The position numbers were made by a program, and so were the translations under genes. From NCBI RefSeq assembly GCF_002891295.1, contig NZ_LGUI01000014.1:62001-126000 (forward strand): 64,000 nt of DNA. The letters are read 5' to 3'. This document shows, piece after piece, positions 1 to 7,755 of the stretch (within the stretch, counting starts at the first letter, position 1; the number at the start of each line of letters is the position of its first letter). This DNA comes from Streptomyces eurocidicus (lineage in GTDB: Bacteria > Actinomycetota > Actinomycetes > Streptomycetales > Streptomycetaceae). The notes under the pieces are model-generated. The model saw only the letters and a list, made by a program, of their open reading frames with translations. It made no database searches and was not told the origin of the DNA.

Positions 1-1416
1 TCGGGCCAGATGCAGCTGCCGTTCGTGCTCCAGTCGGCCGAGGTGATGAAGACGGCGGTCGCTTATCTGGAGCCGCACATGGAGAAGAGCGACTCGGAGG
101 GCAAGGGCACGATCGTGCTCGCCACGGTCCGGGGCGACGTCCACGACATCGGCAAGAACCTCGTCGACATCATCCTCTCCAACAACGGCTACAACGTCGT
201 CAACCTCGGTATCAAGCAGCCGGTCTCGGCGATCGTGGAGGCGGCGGAGGAGCACCGCGCCGATGTGATCGGCATGTCGGGGCTGCTGGTGAAGTCCACC
301 GTGATCATGAAGGAGAACCTGGAGGAGCTCAACCAGCGCAAGCTGGCGGCCGACTACCCGGTGATCCTCGGCGGTGCGGCGCTGACCAGGGCGTACGTCG
401 AGCAGGACCTGCACGAGATCTACGAGGGCGAGGTCCGCTACGCCCGTGACGCGTTCGAGGGCCTGCGCCTGATGGACGCGCTGATCGCCGTCAAGCGGGG
501 GGTGCCGGGCGCGACCCTGCCGGAGCTCAAGCAGCGGCGGGTCCCCAAGCGGGCCACGGCCCCGGTGGTGGAGGACGAGGAGCCGGAGGGCTCGGTCCGC
601 TCGGACGTCTCGGTCGACAACGCGGTGCCCACCCCGCCGTTCTGGGGCACGCGGGTGGTCAAGGGCATCCAGCTCAAGGAGTACGCCTCCTGGCTGGACG
701 AGGGCGCGCTCTTCAAGGGCCAGTGGGGCCTGAAGCAGGCCCGCGCGGGCGGCCCGACGTACGAGGAGCTGGTCGAGACCGAGGGCCGCCCGCACCTGCG
801 GGGCTGGCTGGAGAAGCTGCACACGGAGAACCTCCTGGAGGCGGCCGTGGTCTACGGCTACTTCCCGTGCGTCTCCAAGGGCGACGACCTGATCCTGCTG
901 CACGAGGACGGCACCGAGCGCACCCGCTTCTCCTTCCCCCGGCAGCGGCGCGGCCGCCGGCTGTGCCTCGCGGACTTCTTCCGCCCGGAGGAGTCCGGCG
1001 AGACGGACGTCGTCGGCCTCCAGGTCGTCACGGTCGGCTCCCGGATCGGCGAGGCCACGGCCGAGCTCTTCGCGGCGGACGCCTACCGCGACTACCTGGA
1101 GCTGCACGGGCTCTCCGTCCAGCTCGCGGAGGCCCTCGCCGAGTACTGGCACGCCCGCGTCCGCGCCGAGCTCGGCTTCGGCGGCGAGGACCCGTCGGAC
1201 GTCGAAGACATGTTCGCCCTCAAGTACCGCGGTGCCCGCTTCTCCCTGGGCTACGGCGCCTGCCCGGACCTGGAGGACCGCGCGAAGATCGCGGCGCTGC
1301 TGGAGCCGGAGCGGATCGGGGTGCATCTGTCGGAGGAGTTCCAGCTGCATCCGGAGCAGTCGACGGACGCGATCGTGATCCACCATCCGGAGGCGAAGTA
1401 CTTCAACGCGCGGTGA
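1..1416 (+). CDS. metH: Methionine synthase, cobalamin-dependent (C-terminal part)
   Basis: The reading frame is open from the first base, so the 5' end lies outside the window; 471 codons are visible. MetH transfers a methyl group from methyltetrahydrofolate to homocysteine through cobalamin in the cytoplasm. The visible part begins at the end of the helical cap of the B12 module. It continues through the cobalamin-binding Rossmann domain, where DVHDIGKN (about residue 46) supplies the lower-ligand histidine. After a charged linker near residue 190 comes the SAM-binding reactivation domain, recognised by GARFSLGYGACPD near the C-terminus. The homocysteine and folate domains are not visible. 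No frameshift is seen. A palindromic intergenic repeat follows. Confidence 0.96.
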   Translation, partial: SGQMQLPFVLQSAEVMKTAVAYLEPHMEKSDSEGKGTIVLATVRGDVHDIGKNLVDIILSNNGYNVVNLGIKQPVSAIVEAAEEHRADVIGMSGLLVKSTVIMKENLEELNQRKLAADYPVILGGAALTRAYVEQDLHEIYEGEVRYARDAFEGLRLMDALIAVKRGVPGATLPELKQRRVPKRATAPVVEDEEPEGSVRSDVSVDNAVPTPPFWGTRVVKGIQLKEYASWLDEGALFKGQWGLKQARAGGPTYEELVETEGRPHLRGWLEKLHTENLLEAAVVYGYFPCVSKGDDLILLHEDGTERTRFSFPRQRRGRRLCLADFFRPEESGETDVVGLQVVTVGSRIGEATAELFAADAYRDYLELHGLSVQLAEALAEYWHARVRAELGFGGEDPSDVEDMFALKYRGARFSLGYGACPDLEDRAKIAALLEPERIGVHLSEEFQLHPEQSTDAIVIHHPEAKYFNAR

Positions 1417-1467
1417 CCTCGCCGGTCGGGGTGGGGGCTCTGTGGGAGGGGTGCCCTGCGGGCCGCC

Positions 1468-1706
1468 TTTCCCCAGCCCCGCCCCTTCCCGCAGCATCCG
1501 ATATGCGGCTCCGCCGCGCGGGGGGCTCCGCCCCGGACCCCGGTCCTCAATCGCCGGACGGGCTGAATCGTTGCCCGGAACCGGGCGGAAAGTCGAGCTT
1601 GGACAGGGCAAAATCCAGCCCGGCCGGCGCTTGAGGCCACCGCGCGAAGCGCGGAAGGGGGCCCGGGGGCTCGCCCCCGGTTCCAGGAAGGGGCGGGTAG
1701 GGGAAA
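1468..1706. repeat. Modular palindromic intergenic repeat, copy 1
   Basis: The left arm (1468-1490) reads TTTCCCCAGCCCCGCCCC and continues CTTCC; its inverted partner GGGGCGGGTAGGGGAAA lies at 1690-1706. Between them are GCTCCGCCCCGGACCCCGGT-type and CGGACGGGCTGAAT-type modules. The same modules recur at 9614-9803, 34425-34691 and 61889-61961, and in decayed form at 1822-1955. It lies directly downstream of metH and has no coding content. The element could act as a terminator or 3'-end mRNA structure, or be a passively spread repeat. Confidence 0.8.
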
Positions 1707-1821
1707 AGCCCCGCGCAAGCGCCGCGGCCGACTCAGGAGCTCAGGTCTCAGCCTGATCCTGCGCGTCGCCGATGCGTGGCGGCGGCCCGGCCACGGCCCC
1801 AGCCAACGGCAGCACCCTCCG

Positions 1822-1955
1822 CAGCCCGGACGGGTTGAAATTCAGCCCGTCCGGGGGCAACCCGCAGCGGTAGCCGGGAGAAATCGAGGACCAGGCTCCG
1901 GGGCGGAGCCCCGTCACGGATCCGCACACCGTATGGAGCGGGGAGGGGCGGAGTC
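1822..1955. repeat. Degenerate copy of the intergenic repeat
   Basis: An inverted repeat CCCGGACGGG (1825-1834) / CCCGTCCGGG (1846-1855) with a TTGAAATTCA-type centre is followed by a GAGGACC...GGGGCGGAGCCCCG block (about 1886-1914), which matches the reverse complement of the module in the other copies. The outer arms are eroded. The rest of the 1417-2048 gap shows no convincing gene. Confidence 0.6.
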
Positions 1956-2048
1956 GGGGAGAGAACCACCGGACACCCCACGGCTCTTCGTACACGTGCC
2001 CGCCGGGCGGCCCACCCTTGACCCGTGTTGGCGGCCAACCTCACCATG

Positions 2049-2070
2049 ACTACTGGACTGGTCCACTAGT
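2049..2070. promoter_or_regulatory. Operator-like dyad upstream of the GntR gene
   Basis: The core TGGAC-TG-GTCCA is extended on both sides by ACTA/TAGT, giving 18 of 22 symmetric positions. It lies 15 bp before the gntR start, as expected for an autoregulatory site. The GTCCAC half recurs in the palindrome at 2888-2905. Confidence 0.6.
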
Positions 2071-2085
2071 TGAGCAGGGGTAACC

Positions 2086-2817
2086 ATGGCGCTACCGAAG
2101 TACGACCAGATCGCGGGCGATATCAGGGGTCGGATCGTTCGCGGTGAGATGAGCCCGGGAGACACGCTTCCCTCGGAACGTGAACTGACGGAGCGCTGGT
2201 CGGTGGCGCGGGCCACCGTCGTCCGCGCGCTCGACGTCCTCCGCCAGGAGGGGCTCATCGAGACCAGGCAGGGAACGGGTTCGATCGTGCGCGAGCGCGC
2301 TCCCCTCGCCCGCACGGCCGGGGAGCGGTACCGGACGGCCGTCAAGACCGGCCAGGTCTACACCGCCGGGGAATACGCGGAGATCGTCAGCGCGGAGACG
2401 ATGCCCGCGCCCGAGGAGGTGGCCACCGCCCTCGGCATCGACACCGGCGACCCTGTGGCCAGGCGGCACCGCGTTACTTTCGAAGGGGAGACGCCCACAG
2501 CCACCTCCTGGTCATGGTTCACGTCCGACGTGGTCACGGCGGCGCCCAGGCTCCTCCAGCGTGAGCGGGTCCGGGAAGGCACCACGCGCTATGTGGAGCG
2601 GGAGACCGGCCGTCGGCCCCACACGGGCCGCGACTGGTGGACGGCTCGCCTGGCTACGGACGAGGAGCTTGAGCTGCTGCGGCTCGACGGCCCGGCCGCC
2701 GTGTCCGAGGCCCGGCACGTGGCGTACGACGCCGAGGGGCGCGCGTTGACGTACGAGGTCGGCGTCAGCGCGGGCGGCCGCTGGACCAGGACGGACGAGT
2801 ATTCGATGACTGACTAG
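2086..2817 (+). CDS. GntR-family transcriptional regulator (HutC/UTRA type)
   Basis: A cytoplasmic DNA-binding repressor of 243 residues. The N-terminal winged helix (about residues 1-70) has the family signature LPSERELTERWSVARATVVR and the wing GLIETRQGTGSIV. The C-terminal half (about 90-240) is a UTRA-like ligand domain with ALGIDTGDPVARRHR and the YEVG...R ending. The start ATG follows AGCAGGGG. A dyad lies just upstream, and a second, perfect dyad sits in the promoter region of the downstream gene. This suggests the protein represses both itself and that gene. The ligand cannot be read from the sequence. Confidence 0.93.
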   Translation: MALPKYDQIAGDIRGRIVRGEMSPGDTLPSERELTERWSVARATVVRALDVLRQEGLIETRQGTGSIVRERAPLARTAGERYRTAVKTGQVYTAGEYAEIVSAETMPAPEEVATALGIDTGDPVARRHRVTFEGETPTATSWSWFTSDVVTAAPRLLQRERVREGTTRYVERETGRRPHTGRDWWTARLATDEELELLRLDGPAAVSEARHVAYDAEGRALTYEVGVSAGGRWTRTDEYSMTD

Positions 2818-2839
2818 AAGTTCGTCAACTCCCTTGAGG

Positions 2840-2860
2840 GCCCCCGCCGTTGGCGGGGGC
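2840..2860 (+). terminator. Rho-independent-type terminator after gntR
   Basis: The 9-bp stem GCCCCCGCC/GGCGGGGGC with a 3-nt loop is followed by TCTTTCATTC. It starts 22 bp after the stop codon and separates gntR from the next transcription unit. Confidence 0.8.
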
Positions 2861-2877
2861 TCTTTCATTCCCAGGGC

Positions 2878-2906
2878 TTGACCTGACTAGTCCACCGGTG
2901 GACTAT
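2878..2906 (+). promoter_or_regulatory. Candidate promoter overlapped by a perfect 18-bp palindrome
   Basis: TTGACC (2878-2883) and GACTAT (2901-2906) are spaced 17 bp, a plausible sigma-70-type promoter. The perfect palindrome TAGTCCACCGGTGGACTA (2888-2905) fills the spacer and enters the -10 element, so a bound regulator would block polymerase. Its GTCCAC half-site is shared with the dyad before gntR. Confidence 0.6.
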
Positions 2907-2982
2907 TCCAGTGCGCAGTCCGGCCGTCCAAGCCGGACACCTCCGCAGGGCTCGGCCCTGCGCACAGCCACGGGAGCCAACG

Positions 2983-3063
2983 ATGTTCTCACGTACAGGC
3001 CGGTGCACCACCACAGCGGAGCTCAGCCCGAGCAGCCTCCCCGGCACGGGGGTGACCCTGTGA
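2983..3063 (+). CDS. Candidate 26-residue leader or small protein
   Basis: ATG at 2983 follows GGGAG at 7-bp spacing and opens a 26-codon frame beginning MFSRTGRC and ending GTGVTL. Its TGA (3061-3063) overlaps the GTG start of the next gene as GTGA. This arrangement is typical of translational coupling and is the main reason to believe it. No known family is recognised. It could be a chance frame. Confidence 0.4.
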   Translation: MFSRTGRCTTTAELSPSSLPGTGVTL

Positions 3064-3503
3064 CAACGACAACCGAATGGCTGGCCCAGGCCGCCGACGA
3101 CCCACGCGCCGCGATCGCCCTCTGGAAAGAGAACACCACCGCCCCACTCGTCGCAGGCCGGCAATGGGACCTCGTACGGCTCGACTTCACACTCGCCACC
3201 GCCGTCATCTCCCACCTCAAGACGCGCGGCCGGCACATCGGCCCCTATGTCATGGGCGGCGTGGAGCACGCCATGTGGTGGCTGATCCCGCTCGGCGGGG
3301 CCCGGCGCGTCCGGCGCTCCCCCGGGGTCGCCCCCTACCGCAAGGGCGCCGAGCTGTTCGTACCGCCGCCCGGGCGGTATCTCGGTGAACGGGTGTGGGT
3401 CCTCCCCGACGCCGACGGGGAGCGGCGGCACACGCCGACCTCGGACGGCGCGCTCCGGGAAGCGCTCGGCGCCCTCGTCACCGGGACGGCTCCGCCCCGG
3501 TGA
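3060..3503 (+). CDS. Hypothetical protein
   Basis: No family is recognised. The protein has 147 residues if it starts at GTG 3060. An in-frame ATG exists upstream at 2850, but it lies inside the terminator hairpin, so the later start is preferred. The sequence is soluble-looking. It has an N-terminal acidic helix, a central tryptophan-rich part (GVEHAMWWLIPLGG, about residues 67-80) and a basic, proline-containing C-terminal half. It is probably co-transcribed with the 26-codon frame at 2983 and controlled by the neighbouring GntR regulator. The strong Streptomyces codon bias of this frame supports it being real. Confidence 0.65.
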   Translation: MTTTTEWLAQAADDPRAAIALWKENTTAPLVAGRQWDLVRLDFTLATAVISHLKTRGRHIGPYVMGGVEHAMWWLIPLGGARRVRRSPGVAPYRKGAELFVPPPGRYLGERVWVLPDADGERRHTPTSDGALREALGALVTGTAPPR

Positions 3504-3616
3504 CGAGGCGGTTCGGCCGGTGGCCGGCCGGGGCCACCGCCTCCTCGGCGGAACGCGGAGCGCGGCACGCGCGACCCGGCGGCGGGACGGCGCGCCGCCG
3601 GGCCCGTACCCCGCGG

Positions 3617-4576
3617 CTACCTCACCCGCGGCACCGCCACGGCGTCGTACTCCATGTCCGGCTTCGGCTCCTCGGTGAAGCGGGAGTTGGGGAGGTAGAG
3701 CCGGTCGCGGAAGGCGGCCACGGTGGTCGGGATCCGGAAGCGCGGGTCGGTGATCCTGGCCACGGCGCGGCCGCGCAGGCCGGTGGAGTCCAGGTGGAAG
3801 ACGTCGACGGCGTTCTGGATCTGCTGGACGACGTACAGCGTGCGACCGAGGAGCAGGGCGCCGTCCCCGTCGGGGAGCTTCTTGCCGCCGAGGTCGACAC
3901 GGCGGGCGTCCCCGGTGCGCGGGTCCACGCGGAAGAGCGTCCCGCCGTCCGCGAAGACGTTGATGACGAGCAGCGCGCGGCCGTCCGGGGTGCGTTCGAT
4001 GCCGTTGGTGGTGAAGCCGTTGTCCGGGGCCTCGGTCCACTCGCCCCTCAGGGGCAGGGTGACGATGTCGCGCGGGTGCGGCAGCTCGCCGCGCGGGCCG
4101 AACGGCAGCCCGTAGAGCTGGGACCGGGTGGAGTCCGTGAACCAGGCGGCGCCGGGGGTGAGCACCACGTCGTTGACGACCGTGGGCGCCTTGCCCACCT
4201 CGTACGTGGCGAGGGTGCGGCCGGCGCGGCCGTCGACCACGCGCAGCTGCCGGGTGGCCCCGCCGGCCAGGAAGAGCCGGCCCCGGCGGTCCGACTTCAG
4301 CCCGACGGTGGGGGTGTCACTGCCGGTGGTGACCACCGTGCCGCGCCCCGTGGCCAGGCCGGCCCGGTAGAGCGAGCCGCCGCCGAGGGAGCCGAACCAG
4401 GCGTACGGGCCGGGGCCGATCGTGATGCCCTCGGGGCGGAAGCCGTCGGGCAGCGGGAAGCGGTCGGGCCAGGGAGCATGGGCACGGGCCGTTGACGCCA
4501 GGGGTCCTGCGACGGCCGAGGCGCCGAGCGCCGCGCCGGCCCCGAGCAGTCTTCGGCGTGCGAGGGAACCTGCCAT
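3617..4576 (-). CDS. Secreted SMP-30/gluconolactonase-like beta-propeller protein
   Basis: A 319-residue protein beginning MAGSLARRRLLGAGAALG, which is a Tat-type signal (double/triple arginine, hydrophobic core, cleavage near ARAHA). This implies export in folded form. The mature part has repeated blade-like segments (GPGPYAWFGSLGGGSLYR, VVNDVVLTPGAAWFTDS, TTNGIERTPDGRALLVI), as in SMP-30/superoxide-dismutase-annotated propellers of Streptomyces. The start at 4576 is chosen because AAGGA lies about 10 bp upstream; the longer frame from 4618 has no such site. Substrate and enzymatic activity are unknown; it could be a lactonase or only a binding propeller. Confidence 0.8.
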   Translation of the reverse strand: MAGSLARRRLLGAGAALGASAVAGPLASTARAHAPWPDRFPLPDGFRPEGITIGPGPYAWFGSLGGGSLYRAGLATGRGTVVTTGSDTPTVGLKSDRRGRLFLAGGATRQLRVVDGRAGRTLATYEVGKAPTVVNDVVLTPGAAWFTDSTRSQLYGLPFGPRGELPHPRDIVTLPLRGEWTEAPDNGFTTNGIERTPDGRALLVINVFADGGTLFRVDPRTGDARRVDLGGKKLPDGDGALLLGRTLYVVQQIQNAVDVFHLDSTGLRGRAVARITDPRFRIPTTVAAFRDRLYLPNSRFTEEPKPDMEYDAVAVPRVR

Positions 4577-4674
4577 GGTGTGTGCGTCCTTCCGGGACGT
4601 GGAGGTGACCGGGATCACGGAAGCACAGCCCTACCCGTCCCACCCCCGCCACACGCGGATCCGGGCGGACGAAA

Positions 4675-4703
4675 GGGGGCGCTCTCCGGTGGAGAGCGCC
4701 CCC
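4675..4703 (-). terminator. Terminator downstream of mshC
   Basis: A 13-bp perfect stem GGGGGCGCTCTCC/GGAGAGCGCCCCC with a 3-nt loop. On the minus strand it is followed by TTTCG, suiting the end of mshC, whose stop codon lies 56 bp away. Confidence 0.8.
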
Positions 4704-4758
4704 TGAAGGTCGGCGCGCGAGCGCGCGTGGCGGCCGGGTCGCCGGCCGCCCGGTACCG

Positions 4759-5988
4759 CTAGAGCGCGACGCCGAGCAGCGCGTCCGCGGTGCGGGAGAC
4801 GAGGCCGGGCGCGCCCTCGTCCGTGCCGCCGTCGGCGGTCTGGGCGGCGGCCCAGCGGTCGATGGCGGCCAGTGCCCGCGGTGCGTCGAGGTCGTCCGCG
4901 AGGGCCTCGCGGACCTCCTCGACCAGGGCGTCGGCGGACGGGCCGTCGGGGCGGGAGACGGCGGCGCGCCAGCGGGCGAGGCGCTCGACGGCCTCGCTCA
5001 GGACGGCGTCCGTCCACTCCCAGTCGGCGCGGTAGTGGTGCGCCAGCAGGGCCAGCCGGATCGCGGCCGGGTCGACGCCGTCACGGCGCAGCTTGGAGAT
5101 GAAGACGAGGTTGCCGCGCGACTTGGACATCTTCTCGCCGTCGAGGGCGACCATGCCGGCGTGGACGTACGTCTTGGCGAACGGGTGCTCGCCGGTGAGC
5201 GCCTGGGCGTGCGAGGCGCCCATCTCGTGGTGCGGGAAGACGAGGTCGCTGCCGCCACCCTGGACGTCGAAGCCCATGCCGAGGTGGTCGAGGGCGATGG
5301 CGACGCACTCGATGTGCCAGCCGGGGCGGCCGGGGCCGAGCGAGGCGCCGTCCCAGCTGGGCTCGCCCGGGCGGGCGGCCATCCACAGCATGGGGTCGAG
5401 GGGGTTCTTCTTGCCGGGGCGCTCGGGGTCGCCGCCGCGCTCGGCGGAGAGCAGCCGCATCGCCTCGGCGTCGAGGCCGGAGACGGTGCCGAAGGCGGGG
5501 TCGGCGGCGACGGAGAAGTAGATGTCGCCTTCGAGCTCGTAGGCGGCCCCGGCGGAGAGCAGGCGCTCCACCAGGGGGACGATCTTCGGTATCGACTCCA
5601 CGGCGCCCACGTAGTGCCGGGGCGGGAGCATCCGCAGGGCGGTCATGTCCTCGCGGAAGAGCGTGGTCTCGCGCTCCGCGAGCGCGGTCCAGTCCTCGCC
5701 GTCGCGGACGGCCCGCTCCAGCAGCGGGTCGTCGATGTCCGTGACGTTCTGGACGTAGTGAACCTGCCGCTTGGTGTCGAGCCACACGCGCTGCACGAGG
5801 TCGAACGCGTTGTAGGTCGCCGCGTGCCCCATGTGGGTGGCGTCGTACGGCGTGATGCCGCAGACATAGATACGGGCGACGGGACCGGGGACGAGGGTCA
5901 CCCGTCCACCGGTCGCGGTGTCGTGGATCCGGAGGTCGCGGCCACTGCCAGGCAGGGCGGGTACCTCAGAAGCGGGCCAGGCATGCAT
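4759..5988 (-). CDS. mshC: Cysteine:glucosaminyl-inositol ligase MshC (mycothiol biosynthesis)
   Basis: MshC joins cysteine to GlcN-Ins with ATP, the third enzymatic stage of mycothiol synthesis; mycothiol is the main low-molecular-weight thiol of actinobacteria. The fold is a class I cysteinyl-tRNA-synthetase-like catalytic domain. YVCGITPYDATHMGHA (about residues 39-54) carries the HIGH-type motif and a zinc-ligand cysteine, WHIECVAIA and HHEMGASHAQA supply further zinc-site residues, and KMSKSRGN is the KMSKS loop. The 409-residue length matches the family, and there is no tRNA-anticodon domain as in CysS. The ATG at 5988 (MHAWPASEV) is chosen; the upstream in-frame extension lacks similarity. 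The conserved trio upstream is on the same strand. Confidence 0.96.
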   Translation of the reverse strand: MHAWPASEVPALPGSGRDLRIHDTATGGRVTLVPGPVARIYVCGITPYDATHMGHAATYNAFDLVQRVWLDTKRQVHYVQNVTDIDDPLLERAVRDGEDWTALAERETTLFREDMTALRMLPPRHYVGAVESIPKIVPLVERLLSAGAAYELEGDIYFSVAADPAFGTVSGLDAEAMRLLSAERGGDPERPGKKNPLDPMLWMAARPGEPSWDGASLGPGRPGWHIECVAIALDHLGMGFDVQGGGSDLVFPHHEMGASHAQALTGEHPFAKTYVHAGMVALDGEKMSKSRGNLVFISKLRRDGVDPAAIRLALLAHHYRADWEWTDAVLSEAVERLARWRAAVSRPDGPSADALVEEVREALADDLDAPRALAAIDRWAAAQTADGGTDEGAPGLVSRTADALLGVAL

Positions 5989-6113
5989 GTTCAGAAGCGT
6001 AACCGGACGGGTGTTCCGGATACGAACCGGACTCGGGTGTTGGCCGAACAGGCCCTCTTGCGCCGGCTCCGCCCGATGTGCATCGGCCCGCTTCCGGTGC
6101 GGGCCGAAGTGGA

Positions 6114-7088
6114 TCAGACCGGTGGCCAGGGAATAGCCGGCCACTGACCGCTGGGCTCACGGTGCCGTCCGGTCCGCAGCAGGTCCGCGACACGCGCGCG
6201 GAGCGCCTGGATTTCGGCCGGTGTGATGAGCTCTGTCAGCCGGGCGGTGAGGGGGCGGTCTTCAGCCAGGTCGTCTGAAAGTCGCCGCAGGGCGTCGAGG
6301 GCCTCCTCCGTCAGCGGCTCGCCCGCCCAGCCCCACAGCAGGGTGCGCAGCTTGTCGTCCGCGTTGAACGTCACACCGTGGTCGATGGCATAGATCCGGC
6401 CGTCGGCGGCGGGCAGCAGGTGGCCGCCCTTGCGGTCACCGTTATTGATCACGGCGTCGAGCACGGCGAGGCGCCGCAGCCGGACGTCGTCGGCGTGGAC
6501 GAGCAGCGCCGTGCGCTCCTCCCCCGGGCCGCCCACCTCGGCGAAGCCCACGGCCTTCCAGCCCTCGCCGGGCTGGTCCCCGTCGACCAGGGCGAGCAGG
6601 GGGCCGTGGGCGACGCCCTCGGCCCCGGCGGGGGCGTCGGCACGGGAGGCGCCCGGGGGCGCCGAGGGCTTTTCGGGCTGGTCGAGCCCCTGAGTGCCCT
6701 GGGGTGCCTCGGAGGTCTCCGTCTCCCCGGACGCGCCCGCCGCGCCCTCAGGTGCCTCGGACGCCTCGATCCACAGCTGGCACATGCCCTCCCCGTACGG
6801 CCCGTCCCGCAGCACCGTGGGCGGGACCAGGCCCCAGCCCATGGCCTCGGACAGTTCGTAGGCCGCGACCTCGCGCTGGGCGAGCGTCCCGTCGGGGAAG
6901 TCCCACAGGGGCCGCTCGCCGGCCACCGGCTTGTAGACGCACGCGGCGCTCACGCCGTCGTACTCGACCGTGCAGTACAGCACCGCGTTGGACGCCCCGC
7001 GGATCCGGCCGCGCACCGTCAGCTCGCCCTTGGCGAGCAGTTCCTGCGGGCTCACGCTCCGCGGCGGTATCCGTTCTGGCGCGGGCAT
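6114..7088 (-). CDS. Kinase-fold conserved protein (SCO1664 / TIGR03843 family)
   Basis: A 324-residue cytoplasmic protein of an actinobacteria-restricted family resembling the PI3/4-kinase or HipA-type fold. VYKPVAGERPLWDFPDG resembles the lysine-bearing nucleotide-binding strand, AVINNGDRKGGHLL the catalytic loop, and IYAIDHGVTFN the metal-binding DFG-like segment. A roughly 50-residue Ala/Glu/Pro-rich insertion (about residues 115-165) interrupts the domain and looks disordered. GGAGGG precedes the ATG. Its start lies inside the end of the DUF3090 gene (37-bp overlap), so the two are likely translationally coupled. Substrate unknown; a lipid or small-molecule kinase role is inference only. 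Confidence 0.85.
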   Translation of the reverse strand: MPAPERIPPRSVSPQELLAKGELTVRGRIRGASNAVLYCTVEYDGVSAACVYKPVAGERPLWDFPDGTLAQREVAAYELSEAMGWGLVPPTVLRDGPYGEGMCQLWIEASEAPEGAAGASGETETSEAPQGTQGLDQPEKPSAPPGASRADAPAGAEGVAHGPLLALVDGDQPGEGWKAVGFAEVGGPGEERTALLVHADDVRLRRLAVLDAVINNGDRKGGHLLPAADGRIYAIDHGVTFNADDKLRTLLWGWAGEPLTEEALDALRRLSDDLAEDRPLTARLTELITPAEIQALRARVADLLRTGRHREPSGQWPAIPWPPV

Positions 7089-7642
7089 ACGTGTCCCTCC
7101 GGGTCGAGCGGCAGGCTGCACAGGGGGCAGGGCGGGCGGCCGGCGCCGACGACCTCCAGGGCACGCTTGGCGAAGGCCCGTGCCATGGTGCCGGTGAGCC
7201 GGACGCGCAGCATCGGCGGACCGTTCTTCTCGTCCTGGAGCAGCCGTTCCTCGGCCTCGACCAGGTCCTCGTCGGTGTCCGCCGCCAGCTCGACGAGGGC
7301 CTGCGCCTCCACGATCATGCGCTGCCCGTCACCGTCCCAGGCCAGGGCCATGGTGCCGACGCGGAACTCCTCCTCGACGGGGGTCTCCAGGGGCCCGGTG
7401 TCGGCGAGCTCGGCGGGGGCCACGGCGGGCACCGCCGCATTGCCGCCGGTGCGCCGGACGACCTCGTCCAGCAGCTCGTCGATCCGCTCGGCGAGCGCTT
7501 CGACCTGGGCCTTCTCCAGGGCGACGCTGGTCGTACGACCGCCCGCGGTGGCCTGGAGGAAGAAGGTGCGGCGACCCGGCAGCCCGACCGTACCGGCGAC
7601 GAAACGGTCCGGCGGGTCATAGAGGAACACCTGACGGGACAA
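7052..7642 (-). CDS. DUF3090 family protein (TIGR03847)
   Basis: A 196-residue protein with the highly conserved start SRQVFLYDPPDRFVAGTVG, a dense helical middle (ALAERIDELLDEVVRR), and a C-terminal zinc-ribbon-like end, CPLCSLPLDPEGHVCP, giving a C-x2-C...C pattern. The start is TTG at 7642 behind GGAGCAGGA; the internal GTG at 7630 is less likely because it would remove conserved residues. It overlaps the kinase-like gene downstream and is followed upstream in the same direction by the phosphomutase-like gene. Biochemical function is unknown for the family. The fixed neighbourhood next to mshC suggests a shared pathway. Confidence 0.9.
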   Translation of the reverse strand: MSRQVFLYDPPDRFVAGTVGLPGRRTFFLQATAGGRTTSVALEKAQVEALAERIDELLDEVVRRTGGNAAVPAVAPAELADTGPLETPVEEEFRVGTMALAWDGDGQRMIVEAQALVELAADTDEDLVEAEERLLQDEKNGPPMLRVRLTGTMARAFAKRALEVVGAGRPPCPLCSLPLDPEGHVCPRQNGYRRGA

Positions 7643-7755
7643 CGTCCTGCTCCATTTGGTTCGGTGGTGGAGTGGCGAGGAAGTGACTGTTCCGGATGCT
7701 GATCACACGTGGGAAGGCGGACGGAGCCGCGTCACCACCCTACTGCGCGGGACGA

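Noticed and set aside
2086..3503. GntR region as a remnant of an integrated plasmid (pSAM2-like)
   Set aside because: No rep, spd, tra or integrase genes and no tRNA copy flank it; the GntR type is common in Streptomyces chromosomes.
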